In this document: positions 34,322-42,534 of the stretch, one piece after another | Position numbering within the stretch: the stretch's first letter is position 1 | How the letters are laid out: every line of letters starts with the position of its first letter | From: Streptomyces sp. NBC_00683 | GTDB lineage: Bacteria > Actinomycetota > Actinomycetes > Streptomycetales > Streptomycetaceae | DNA: 64,000 bases | Direction of reading: 5' to 3' | NCBI RefSeq assembly: GCF_036226745.1 | Contig: NZ_CP109013.1 | Coordinates: 7,626,001 to 7,690,000, forward strand | The notes under the pieces: generated by a model | The model's database searches: none | The model's input: the letters and a program-made list of their open reading frames with translations, nothing else | Told to the model about the DNA's origin: nothing | Made by a program: the position numbers and the translations under genes

Positions 34322-35584
34322 CTACTTGGCGTCGCGCCGCCGGCGCGCGCGCTCGAACTCGGCGTTGTCCGACATCCAGGAGCCGTGCTGGTCGAGTGAG
34401 GCGCAGCCGCCGCGGACGAAGGCGCTCACCAGGTTCCGGTACCCGCTCATCCCGTCGACCAGGCTGTACTCGACCCGGTACTCCGGATCCGACCCGCCTT
34501 CACCCTCCCGCACCGTCGTGACCCGGGCGATGGAGTCCGCGTAGAAGTGGAGCTGGACCCCTTCGCCCATCTCCTCGTCCTCGATGGTGAACACTTCGTT
34601 GTCCGCGGCAGAGCGATCGCCGACGAACTCCCAGAACTCCGCGGTGGCAGTGCGGGGATCGTCCTGGATCCACTTCTTCTCGACGCCCTTGTCATCGGTG
34701 AACGACAGGCTCGTCTTCCTCGCACTCCCGCCGGAGTCGGCGCGGTCGCCGGCAGCCTCCTCGTCGTCCTCCATGGGGGTGCTCCTGGAGCGGTCCGCGG
34801 CCTCCGAGCACATCAGGAAGCTCACGGTACGCACCGCGTCATCGACGAGCTCAGGGTGTGCACGGCGCACGGCCGCGTCGACCGCCGTCGCCATCCGATC
34901 CCAGTCGCGCTTGTCCGTGGCGCGCTTTCCCCGTCGCGGATCGCGGCCGATCCGCATTCCGGCGCATGCCTGCTCCGCGGTGGCGATCACACGCATGACC
35001 TTCGGCAGCAGCGCGGGTTCGACGGCATCGGGCAGCCGCTTCGGAACCGTCGCGCCGTGCAGGTACTGGCCCGTGTACTTCAGCATCGCGGCGTCGAGTG
35101 GACCGAGTACTGCTCCGCACTCGGCGCGACGGCGGTTCGCGTGGTACTCCTGAGCCCGTTTCCCGTTGGACGTCTCTGTCGCCGCGCCCATCGCCGCGCA
35201 GACCTGACCGCGTTCGAGCAGATCGATGTCAGCCCCATGGGCGATGAGCCGACCCCTGTCCCACTGGATGCGCTGGAAGAGTGCGTCGACGTCCGCGGGC
35301 GCGGAGAGGAGAATCGGGTCCAGGAGCGCGACGGCAGCGTTCTCGTCGAGCCGGCCCCGGGTTCCGGCGGCGTCGCACAGCGGAAGGACCGCACTCCACA
35401 GCAGCAGGTGTCTGGCCAGGTCCTCCCGGATTACCGCAAGGTGGGCTTCCCCGATCGAGAACGTGAACGTGCGAGGCTCATGGTTGGCGTCAGCCCCGGC
35501 ACCGAGCATCAGCTTCAGCTCACCGGCCTCGCGGATCACGTTCGGGATCCAGCCGCTCCTGCGCGTGAAAACTATGTCTCTCAT
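34322..35584 (-). CDS. DUF6357-like protein of unknown function
   Basis: 420 residues, soluble. N-terminus MRDIVFTRRSGWIPNVIREAGELKLMLGAGADANHEPRTFTFSIGEAHLAVIREDL resembles a Streptomyces family I know only as DUF6357; identification is from memory of the N-terminal pattern and not certain. Middle part is Ala/Arg-rich; the C-terminal part is acidic (MEDDEEAAGDRADSGGS) followed by a beta-rich stretch. Start chosen at 35584 with GGGGAAG upstream; the ATG at 35602 has no ribosome site. The first gene on the left edge of the plastic island. 35585-35797 holds no gene I can support. Confidence 0.7.
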   Translation of the reverse strand: MRDIVFTRRSGWIPNVIREAGELKLMLGAGADANHEPRTFTFSIGEAHLAVIREDLARHLLLWSAVLPLCDAAGTRGRLDENAAVALLDPILLSAPADVDALFQRIQWDRGRLIAHGADIDLLERGQVCAAMGAATETSNGKRAQEYHANRRRAECGAVLGPLDAAMLKYTGQYLHGATVPKRLPDAVEPALLPKVMRVIATAEQACAGMRIGRDPRRGKRATDKRDWDRMATAVDAAVRRAHPELVDDAVRTVSFLMCSEAADRSRSTPMEDDEEAAGDRADSGGSARKTSLSFTDDKGVEKKWIQDDPRTATAEFWEFVGDRSAADNEVFTIEDEEMGEGVQLHFYADSIARVTTVREGEGGSDPEYRVEYSLVDGMSGYRNLVSAFVRGGCASLDQHGSWMSDNAEFERARRRRDAK

Positions 35585-35797
35585 GGGCTCAGTCTTCCCC
35601 ATCAGAAGAGACTGGCGAGCCCTGCCTGCACCGGTCTGACCGGCCGCTTTCGTGTGAACCCATGCCGCCCGGAGCGAGCAGGCCCGTCATGGTCGAGTCA
35701 GAGGTTGTATCGGAACACCACCGAGTTCCGGTACAGAGCAACTTCGATCCGGCACCGAACTCGACGGATTGCGTCCAGATGGGAACGAACCGCTGAC

Positions 35798-35825
35798 TAC
35801 TGATCTTGATTGGGTGATGTCGGGC
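35798..35825 (+). repeat. Left terminal inverted repeat of the IS630-type element
   Basis: Begins TACTGATCTTGATTGGGTGA and runs for 28 bases. Twenty-seven of 28 match the right end in inverted orientation; the outer TA is the probable target duplication. Confidence 0.8.
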
Positions 35826-35931
35826 GTACAGCTCGTCGCACTCCGCAAGCCTTGCTCGACGGCGTGACCGTGTGCACGGGCGGTCGGAATCCAGTTCATT
35901 GCAGGGCGCCGGGACCGTTAGGGTCAGCCGG

Positions 35932-36426
35932 ATGAGTGATCTTCGGCCTGTCGTATGGCTCCTTACGGGCATGCCCGGCTCGGGTAAGACCACCTTCGCG
36001 AAGACGTTGGCACGAGGCGGTGTCGTCCGCCTGTCAGTGGATGACCAAATGACAGCTAGGCATGGACGGATCGGCAAGGACCACGCCGAGCACGAACACC
36101 TCTCGCTTCAGGCTCCCGTGATTGAGGACGTTCAGCGACAGCTCGTCGCGCTCCTACAGGAAAGCCGTTCGGTAGTGCTGGATCACGGTCTGGGCACCCG
36201 CGCGGTCAGGGACGGCTACAAGCAGTTGGTCACGGACCATGGCGCCAGGTGGCGGCTCGTCCACTTCCAGGCTGATCACGATGAGTTGTTGCGGCGACTG
36301 GCCAAGCGAAACAGCGAGGAGGAACACGGCGTGATTTCGCCAGAGACGCTGGCCTGGATCGCTGAGCACTCCGAAGCCCCTGTGGGGGAGGGCGAAGAGC
36401 CCCCAATACTTCCAACCTCAGCCTGA
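35932..36426 (+). CDS. Small P-loop kinase (zeta-toxin/AAA_33-like)
   Basis: 164 residues. Walker A LLTGMPGSGKTTFAKTLA near the N-terminus (about 9-26), Asp-rich loop LSVDDQMTARHG (about 33-44), VVLDHGLGTRAVRDGY (about 79-94) for the Walker-B-like strand, and a lid RLAKRNSEEE. The family holds small-molecule kinases such as those giving antibiotic phosphorylation, as well as relatives of zeta toxins. No ribosome site better than AGGG is seen before ATG 35932. Codon use has more A/T-ending codons than the flanking genes. It lies between IS630-type ends, so it may be a passenger gene. Confidence 0.8.
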   Translation: MSDLRPVVWLLTGMPGSGKTTFAKTLARGGVVRLSVDDQMTARHGRIGKDHAEHEHLSLQAPVIEDVQRQLVALLQESRSVVLDHGLGTRAVRDGYKQLVTDHGARWRLVHFQADHDELLRRLAKRNSEEEHGVISPETLAWIAEHSEAPVGEGEEPPILPTSA

Positions 36427-36490
36427 CAGATCCTTGGCTGAGATACTTTTCGGCCACGCAGGTCCAGGCATGGTCGACAGTCAGGCCAGA

Positions 36491-37050
36491 TCAGGTGCCC
36501 AGCGCCAGGATGGCGCCCGCAAGACAGCCGTCGATGAGGTGCGGCCGGTACTTGCCTTCCTGCGGGTTGAGGTCAGGTGCGTAGGACGGGAAATGGAAGA
36601 CGGTCAGCCAGTCCTCGTTCGCGGTAGTCCTGCCAGGTGAATCCCTTGAGTTCGCCCTTGCGGCCCCGGTGAATGCGGAAACTGTAGATCAGCCGGGAGC
36701 GGTCTCCGGAAGCAGACCATTCCCGCCATCGAAACCCGCCCTGAACCCCGTCCCGGGACGCGGAATGCCGGAGTCCGGCCCCAGGATCACTCCAACTCCC
36801 GCTCCAGCTTGGCGATTTGGTCTGCCGAAAGCCTCAGTCGTCCTGGCGATCCCTTCGACAGGGCACCCTGTTCACCCTACTCGCGCCACTGGCGGCGCCA
36901 GCGCTTCACCGACCGCTCGCTCACCCGCAGCACGGCCGCGATCTTGCGGCTCTTCGCGCCGCTCTCGAAGCGACCGACCGAATCCAGCCGGACCCGCTGT
37001 CTTGCAGCCCTCTTGGCATCGGTCAAACCACCGCCCTGCGCGTACCTCAC
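36491..37050 (-). pseudogene. IS630-family transposase, degenerate
   Basis: Reading from GTG 37050: VRYAQGGGLTDAKRAARQRV, then RFESGAKSRKIAAVLRVSERSVKRWRRQWRE, the N-terminal helix-turn-helix of IS630-type transposases, cut by an in-frame TAG at about 36879, and continuing as GEQGALSKGSPGRLRLSADQIAKLERELE to a TGA near 36793. Farther on (about 36700-36610) comes SRLIYSFRIHRGRKGELKGFTWQDYRER, and in another frame EDWLTVFHFPSYAPDLNPQEG then HLIDGCLAGAILALGT (to TGA at 36491). The DDE core with its first catalytic Asp and much of the middle is missing. So: one nonsense change, at least two deletions and a frameshift. Confidence 0.85.
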
Positions 37051-37092
37051 GCCCCACAGCTACCGACCCGACTCGGCTCCGTCAGGTGAACA

Positions 37093-37120
37093 GCCCGACA
37101 TCACCCAATCAAGTTCAGTA
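37093..37120 (-). repeat. Right terminal inverted repeat of the IS630-type element
   Basis: Complement begins TACTGAACTTGATTGGGTGA; 27 of 28 bases match the left end. Its inner edge is 43 bases before the transposase start, as expected for an IS end. Confidence 0.8.
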
Positions 37121-37166
37121 CGCACCACCAGAGAAATACAGCAATTACTGGTCGACGCGTAGGCGT

Positions 37167-37820
37167 TCATGACCACCGTTCGAATTCGACGTCGAGGCGC
37201 TTGTCGGTGCGCACCCAGACTTCGCCATCGGCGGCCTCGGCGGGGGCGTTGACTCGCTCGACACCGAGGAATTCGATCAACTTGAGCAGTTCGGCTCGTT
37301 CAGCTCGGTCATCGTCGGCATCATGCGAGTCGAAGAAGACGTAGTACTGGTTGCTCGGGTCTACGATGCCTGAATTTGCCCAGATCCGGGCGACTTCTTC
37401 GATTGCCGCGGCTTCGGTAGTGATCGTGGCGGCGCGGGTAGCACCGCGAGTCTCCGGTGACGCGTCGAGGTCCGCGAGGACCGTGAACCACTGGCCGAAG
37501 TAGTCGAGGCCCGCAAATCCGTTCTCGAAAAACAGCATCGCGCTCGGCAGGTAGCGATTGGCCCTGTCGACCTTGAGGTATTCCGACCGAGGCTGATCCG
37601 CCACCTCGATCCGGGCGATCACACCTTGACCGGGCATGAGTACCAAGCTTTGGCCCGCCGGCTCATCTTTGATGGTGTAGGTATCAGAATCTCGGTTCCG
37701 GAAGAACGCGGAGAATGCTACGTACGCTTCCTGAGGGTCGTCTACGGAGACCTGCTGATCGTTGCCGTCACCGACAGCGAAGATGAACTGTTTCGGTCCG
37801 GGGTTGTACGGGCGAGCCAC
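37167..37820 (-). CDS. Unknown soluble protein in the mobile region
   Basis: 217 residues from a GTG at 37820 with GGAAGG about eight bases before it. No signal peptide or membrane span, no family that I recognise. Acidic, with two blocks of alternating aromatic residues (SEYLKVDRANRYLPSAMLFFENGFAGLDYFGQWFTVLADLD; NQYYVFFDSHDADDDRAERAELLKLIEFLGVERV). The position between an IS630 remnant and an SMI1/KNR4 gene would suit an immunity-type or defence accessory protein, but this is guesswork. Codon use is less G/C-ending than the neighbours. Confidence 0.7.
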   Translation of the reverse strand: MARPYNPGPKQFIFAVGDGNDQQVSVDDPQEAYVAFSAFFRNRDSDTYTIKDEPAGQSLVLMPGQGVIARIEVADQPRSEYLKVDRANRYLPSAMLFFENGFAGLDYFGQWFTVLADLDASPETRGATRAATITTEAAAIEEVARIWANSGIVDPSNQYYVFFDSHDADDDRAERAELLKLIEFLGVERVNAPAEAADGEVWVRTDKRLDVEFERWS

Positions 37821-38521
37821 AGGTGTCCTTCCTTCAAGTGTGATAACTCCACCAGCGTAGTCGCATCAGAGGAGACGGACCTGCCGCTCATCGCCGGCGA
37901 ATTGCCAGAGGAGCCGACGGCCACCGGAGCCACAGGCCCGTGCACCGGTAGCCTGTTCGGCACGCTCACGCCCAACTTCGACTATGTCCCGGGCGCGGCG
38001 CAGCCGCCGACGTTCCCGCCCATCCCACAACTCTGAGCACTACAGAAAGGCCGGCCGACACACGGCGGGCGCCGTTCGCCACCGGGGGCGGTGCCTCCGT
38101 GCAGGCCGCCGAGCCCAGTTGTTGGGCAGTTCGGTCTGTGTACCCGACGGCCTTACCGGGCGGGCGGGCGGCCGGTGCAGTCGTCGTGCAGGGACGCCAC
38201 GGCGCATGTCGTCCTCGCTGGTGCCGTGGAGGCTCCTCGGCTGGGTCCGCCGAGGAACAGCGGTCGTGTCCGGGAGGAGTTGGCGGGCGGTCACCTCGCC
38301 GAGCGGCCGGTCCTGCACTTCGGGCCGGAAGGCGTCAGGTGGTCGTGGGGCAGGAGGCTTGCTCGGAGTACCATCCCTGCGAGGTTTTCCGGTCGGCGCT
38401 CCCCAACGTGGCTTTTCTGCACACACGCTTCGGGACTACGGCGCCCGGCATCGACGCTTCGAACGGTACCCCTGCAGTTGTGCAGTCGTATGGGGCATCC
38501 ATGCAGAGAGGGCAGTGGGGA
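37821..38521. other. 700-base stretch without a supported gene
   Basis: A plus-strand frame through 37835-38036 ends in SLFGTLTPNFDYVPGAAQPPTFPPIPQL and a stop, which looks coding-like but has no start of its own outside the shadow of the minus-strand gene; it may be the end of a lost gene. Frames in 38040-38500 on both strands are Arg/Pro/Gly-rich and not family-like. Probably decayed DNA within the island. Confidence 0.4.
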
Positions 38522-39091
38522 ATGAGTGTGGTGGAGAGCTGGTCCCGCGTGATGAATCTTCTTGAGCAGCACGCTCCGGCCGAACACGCGGATCTGCCTG
38601 GGCCCGCTACGGAAGAGATGCTCGCGGCCGCCGAGGAACGGATGGGTATCCCCCTCCCTCGGGATCTGCGGGCGTGGCTGCTGCAGAACAATCTGGATCT
38701 TCCTGAGGAAGATGTGGACGACGGAGTGGCATGTTGCGGCTTCGCCGGTTTCCCGGATGAGGGCAGTTTCTTTCTGGGCATCCTGGCGATGGAGACGCTC
38801 TATGCGAACCGCTGTATGCCCGGTGGATTCGACCCTCCGGACCAGCCGGACAGTCCGTTCTGGCGTAATGAGTGGATCCCGTTCCTGTCGGACCAGGACG
38901 GCTGGATGGGAAAGTTCATCGACGCGCGGGACGGGCGGATCGGCAGGTGGTTCGTGGGTGAGATCACGACCACGGGCGAGTACGAATCACTGGCTCATTA
39001 TTTCGACTCCGTGGCGGAGATGCTGACGAAGATCGCCGATGGAAACCATCCGGTCTGCGAGGTCACCGAAGGGCGACTCGTCTGGTCGTGA
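38522..39091 (+). CDS. SMI1/KNR4-family protein
   Basis: 189 residues. Typical SMI1/KNR4 opening: GPATEEMLAAAEERMGIPLPRDLRAWLLQNN (about 25-55), with the aromatic and acidic core FWRNEWIPFLSDQDGWMGKFIDARDGRIGRWF (about 118-150). In bacteria the family includes immunity proteins of polymorphic toxins, but also house-keeping members. No toxin gene was found beside it. ATG 38522 has GGGG two bases before it, and an ATG 24 bases upstream is an alternative. Followed by a strong terminator with a T tract. Confidence 0.85.
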   Translation: MSVVESWSRVMNLLEQHAPAEHADLPGPATEEMLAAAEERMGIPLPRDLRAWLLQNNLDLPEEDVDDGVACCGFAGFPDEGSFFLGILAMETLYANRCMPGGFDPPDQPDSPFWRNEWIPFLSDQDGWMGKFIDARDGRIGRWFVGEITTTGEYESLAHYFDSVAEMLTKIADGNHPVCEVTEGRLVWS

Positions 39092-39094
39092 AGC

Positions 39095-39129
39095 AAAAGC
39101 GCTCCCCGATTGTTTCGGTGGGCGCTTTT
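39095..39129 (+). terminator. Intrinsic terminator of the SMI1/KNR4 gene
   Basis: AAAAGCGC (39095-39102) pairs with GCGCTTTT (39122-39129), and further partial pairing lies inside. It starts three bases after the stop and ends in a T tract, unlike the GC-only hairpins elsewhere. Confidence 0.85.
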
Positions 39130-39234
39130 CGTCGAGCATTCAAAGCGTAGCCACCGATGGGGCGCCACAGGCAGCGTGAGAGCAGGGGTCGCGGCGGACA
39201 GGGCCGGTGTGCCGTTGAAGGAGGTGATCGGCCT

Positions 39235-39638
39235 ACGCCGTCATGACACCCTCGCCCACCTGGCAGCCGCCTTCGTCACCGACCCGGCTGGCAAGGTGCT
39301 GTGGATCTTACCCGCCCTTCCGGGCCGCACCCCCGACCTGACCGCCGCCCGCACCCACAAGATCATCCGTATCTGCGAACGCCAGGGTGTCCCAGTCCTC
39401 GCCGACCGCGCCCGCACCGGCGCCGGACCCCACGTCACCACCGGCCTCAAACGACCACCCGGCGGGAGAACGCACGCCCACCCAGCGCACCCTCAACCGC
39501 GCCCTCCCCCAAGCCGGAGCCCCAGTCGAACGCGCCATGGCACAGCTGAAATCCTGGGAGATCTATCGCAGATCCCGCATCAGCCCCAACCGGATGACCG
39601 TCATCGCCGAAGCCACCCTCACCCTGGAGAGGCAACGC
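39235..39638 (+). pseudogene. IS5-like DDE transposase remnant
   Basis: Frame one (about 39235-39465) gives RRHDTLAHLAAAFVTDPAGK then VLWILPALPGRTPDLTAARTHKIIRICERQGVPVLADRARTGAGPHVTTGLKRPPGG, the DDE middle of IS5-type transposases. A frameshift near 39465 moves it into RTPTQRTLNRALPQAGAPVERAMAQLKSWEIYRRSRISPNRMTVIAEATLTLERQR, the C-terminal part with the final Glu (PVERAMAQLK). The N-terminal half is missing. The remnant runs to within ten bases of the end of the DUF4246 gene on the opposite strand. No terminal repeats found. Confidence 0.8.
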
Positions 39639-39647
39639 CGAAAACGC

Positions 39648-41156
39648 TCAGTGCTCGCAGAGGGAGAATTCTCGTTCGTAGAGCTGCTCGTTGTGCTCGT
39701 TGACGAAGAACTTGCGTTCCTGCATGAGTTGTTCGCGATAGTTCTTTGCCTGTTCAAGCGTCATGGTCGAGGTCTCGGACCATGGTTGTTGCGGTGGCAC
39801 GTCGGATGTGGAGACGATCTTTTCCGACGGGTCGACAAGGAAGAACGCGAGAATTTTGCGATATCCCGGGCGGGTGGGGTCCGTGAGGCGGAATGAGCCG
39901 ACCCGGTGCTGCAGGATGTTCGGAAACGCCAGGCAGCGGCCCGCTGGGGTCGATGCCGATCCCAGCGTCTGGTTCAGTGCGTCTTCGTCCTCCAGGCCGT
40001 AGACCTCACGCAGGCCGTTGTCGTCGTTCTGCTCGTAGTTCGGGTCGTCGAGTGCCGCCCGGAAGCTCAGGTGGCTTTCGGTGATGTTCTCGCTGTCCCA
40101 GTAGTAGATGCCGGTCGATACGATCCGCTCGTTCAACATCCCCTCGACGTGCCAGGAACCGCCGGCGTACTCGGGCTTCTCCGGGGTGAGATGAATGGTG
40201 GCGAGCTTCACGATGACCTGGAGGCGGCGGCCGCGCAGGTCGACTCGGGCGGATTCGTCGGGCAACTCGGGCGGGGTGAAGACCGGGGCGTCCGGGATGA
40301 CCGGGACGCGGTTTTCCCACCAGTCGTCCTGGGCCTCCTCCCACGCGCTGAGGGCTTCCGCGTAGGCCCCGTCATCGCTGTAGGAGGCTTTGTCCGGATG
40401 CTCCGGCTCCGAGTCGTACCAGCCGTAAGGATCGGCCTCGATCCGCAGGGGCCGGGGGTGGCGCAGATCGGTGAGCACGTTCTCGAGCAGAGGGCGAAAG
40501 CGCGCGAGCAAGTCCGGCAGGACAGAAGCCAGTTCGTGATGAGTCTCGGGGTGGACGTTGTTGACGTACGAACGGAAGGCGACTTCGCCGTCGGAACTGA
40601 CGTCGACGTCCGTGGGCAGCCACTGGAACTGTTCCGAGAATTCGTATGTCGAGTAGCGGTCCGTCGGGTTCTGCCAAGCCCGCTCGGGCGCACCGCTCAC
40701 CTCTCTCACCAGACAGAACAGTGAGGGATGAACCAGATCCATTACCTGGCCGTCCGATCCGGGATGCCAGTCCTGTTCTGCTTCGGGGACCTCTTCCAGA
40801 ATCCGGACCGCTTCGCGCAGCCGGGACCTGAGCTTGTCGTCGACCAGCGTGTCCGACTGCCACACCCCGTCGACGGCGGAGACCTCGATGCCGGTTCGTC
40901 CGTCCCGCAGCGCGGCGTAATGCACGAGTTCGGCGAGCACGTAACGAACCTGTGCCTCGGTGAGCCCCTGGGCGACCGCTTCTTGCGTCCACCTGGCGAC
41001 GATGTCGGCATCGTTCATCTTGTCGAACCATCCGGACTTCGCCCGAATGTGTGAGCTGCACTGCATCATCTGAATTTCCCGCAGCGTTCGGGGTGTCGCG
41101 AACGATATGGAACGGGAAGCATGGAAGGGCAGCGGGAAAGCAGACAGGCCGGTCAA
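39648..41156 (-). CDS. DUF4246 protein, putative Fe(II)/2-oxoglutarate oxygenase
   Basis: 502 residues, DUF4246 over nearly its whole length. The part GGSWHVEGMLNERIVSTGIYYWDSENITESHLSFR (about 328-362) with His-x-Glu, and a later LAFPNILQHRVGSFRLTDPTRPGYRKILAFFLVDP (about 415-450) with His and Arg, has the His-x-Glu...His...Arg order of 2-oxoglutarate/Fe(II) dioxygenases. I infer oxygenase function from this. TTG at 41156 is the start because the N-terminal LPFHASRSISFATPRTLREIQMM fits the family's beginning; a GAGG lies about ten bases before it. An ATG at 41018 would cut the family domain. The family is better known from fungi. Confidence 0.85.
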   Translation of the reverse strand: MTGLSAFPLPFHASRSISFATPRTLREIQMMQCSSHIRAKSGWFDKMNDADIVARWTQEAVAQGLTEAQVRYVLAELVHYAALRDGRTGIEVSAVDGVWQSDTLVDDKLRSRLREAVRILEEVPEAEQDWHPGSDGQVMDLVHPSLFCLVREVSGAPERAWQNPTDRYSTYEFSEQFQWLPTDVDVSSDGEVAFRSYVNNVHPETHHELASVLPDLLARFRPLLENVLTDLRHPRPLRIEADPYGWYDSEPEHPDKASYSDDGAYAEALSAWEEAQDDWWENRVPVIPDAPVFTPPELPDESARVDLRGRRLQVIVKLATIHLTPEKPEYAGGSWHVEGMLNERIVSTGIYYWDSENITESHLSFRAALDDPNYEQNDDNGLREVYGLEDEDALNQTLGSASTPAGRCLAFPNILQHRVGSFRLTDPTRPGYRKILAFFLVDPSEKIVSTSDVPPQQPWSETSTMTLEQAKNYREQLMQERKFFVNEHNEQLYEREFSLCEH

Positions 41157-41448
41157 TTCTCTCGGTCCTCCGAGTCGGTGTGTGGTGGCCGGAAGGATAC
41201 GTCAGCAGACTGACACCGCAGCCGTAGTCCCTCTCGTTGCCGGTCCGGGAGGCAGGCTATGACCCCCTCTTCGGACCGTGGCGGTCGTGCCGTCAGCGTC
41301 GTGGTCACGCCAAGGCATCGGTTCGTACGAGGGCTGTAACAGACCGGGATCCGGGGTGACCGGCTGCTGGGCGGCAACCAGAATGGCTGTGCAGAGCTTG
41401 AGACATCGACCGGTCCTGGGGGCCGGTCTCGGGGGAGTGGAACACAGC

Positions 41449-42186
41449 ATGCACGCGAAGACAGTGAGAGTCGGATCGCTACGTCAGGGCCTGCGCGGCA
41501 CCCTCTTGGGAGCGGTGGCCGTCGCGGCGCTGCTGGGGGCTACCGCCTGCCAGGCCTCCGGGGGCGAGGACAACGCCGCCCCGTCGGCCTCCGCGTCGGC
41601 CGGGGAGAGCAAGTCGAAGAGTCGCGAGCTCTCGGGTGACTCCGGCACCGGCACCGAAACCGGCAGTGGTGGCTCGGCCGGCGACGCGACCGGGGACAGC
41701 GGCGAGACCGGCGGAGGCAACGGCACCGATTACCAGGACTGCAAGGCGACCGACCTCAACACCGCTGTCGAGCTGCAGGATCCGTCCGGGGAGACTCCCC
41801 GTCACTTCCTGCTGACCGTCACCAACGGCAACAAGAAGCCCTGTGTCCTCAACGAGGCACCGCTGGTGCGGCTCGGGGCCGGTAACGACGCCCCCACCGT
41901 CGAGACGCTCGGGGAGCCGGACACCGAGCCCGTCGTCGTCGAAGGAGACGGCACGGCCTACGCGGGCCTGTACGTCTTCGGCAACGACGAGGGCGGCGAG
42001 GCGGAGTATGACCAGTCCGACCGGTTCACCGCCACGCTGGTCGCCGGTGAAGGCACCGAACTCAACGGCACGCTCATCTTCGACCTGCCCGACGGCCTCT
42101 CCTCCGTCTCCTACGACGACGCGGCGCGGGTGAACGGTTGGGCCGGCACCGAGGGCCTGGCGATGCGCGCGATCAACCAGCTCTGA
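41449..42186 (+). CDS. DUF4232 lipoprotein
   Basis: 245 residues. Signal sequence with lipobox LLGATAC (Cys about 30), so a lipid-anchored outer-face protein; then a Ser/Gly/Thr-rich spacer with SGTGTETGSGGSAGDATGDSG (about 58-85) and a C-terminal DUF4232 domain starting CKATDLNTAVELQDPSG with a second Cys in KKPCVLNEAPLVRL. Function unknown. ATG 41449 is preferred over a GTG at 41437 because of distance to GGGGGAG. Intergenic 41157-41448 contains its promoter and that of the DUF4246 gene; no boxes stand out. Confidence 0.87.
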   Translation: MHAKTVRVGSLRQGLRGTLLGAVAVAALLGATACQASGGEDNAAPSASASAGESKSKSRELSGDSGTGTETGSGGSAGDATGDSGETGGGNGTDYQDCKATDLNTAVELQDPSGETPRHFLLTVTNGNKKPCVLNEAPLVRLGAGNDAPTVETLGEPDTEPVVVEGDGTAYAGLYVFGNDEGGEAEYDQSDRFTATLVAGEGTELNGTLIFDLPDGLSSVSYDDAARVNGWAGTEGLAMRAINQL

Positions 42187-42534
42187 CCCCGGGCGTGCGG
42201 ACCATGCCCCACTGGCGGGGCATGGTGCCCTCGACGAGGCTTCACCGCCACTCGCGTTCAAGAGGATGTCGCATCGTCATTCAGCTTGTCCTGCTGGCGC
42301 TTCCGAATCGAGTGGATCAGCTGGCGTAGGGCCTCCGAGGCAGATTCTCCAGCCAGCTCAAAATCCCGCTGGACATGTCCGATTGCCGGGGGCTGTGGAG
42401 TGCGCTTCTGCCAGCCACGGGCTCCCTGTTCGTACCCGCTTTGCTCTGCCCTACCGCCCTGCGGCTAGTTTGTGTGCAGGACAGGTACGCGGGCCCGTGG
42501 GGCAGAGTGCACAGGGGACGGGAGGTGGGGAAGA
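42187..42534. other. 348-base gap between DUF4232 and kinase genes
   Basis: A minus-strand frame across 42255-42450 reads DFELAGESASEALRQLIHSIRKRQQDKLNDDATSS and stops near 42255, with lower third-position G/C than the neighbours and no start codon before an upstream stop. It could be the tail of a lost regulatory gene. The right part must carry the kinase promoter. Confidence 0.3.

Larger units (their letters stand above)
35798..37120. mobile_element. IS630-type element with passenger kinase gene and wrecked transposase
   Basis: Bounded by 28-base inverted ends (35798-35825 and 37093-37120) that differ at one base and begin with TA, the target dinucleotide of the IS630/Tc1 superfamily. Inside are an intact P-loop kinase gene on the plus strand near the left end, and on the minus strand, 43 bases from the right end, an IS630-like transposase broken by a stop codon, deletions and a frameshift. 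A plain IS630 would be about 1.1 kb with the transposase filling it. Here the transposase remnant covers about 560 bases, and about 670 bases on the left belong to the kinase gene and its promoter region. Confidence 0.7.

Noticed and set aside
37835..38036. Plus-strand frame ending in a Pro-rich tail
   Set aside because: No independent start; its left part is antisense to the 217-residue gene. Noted only in the gap entry.
42255..42450. Minus-strand coding-like tail between DUF4232 and the kinase
   Set aside because: No start codon before the upstream stop; at most a relic, so not listed as a gene.
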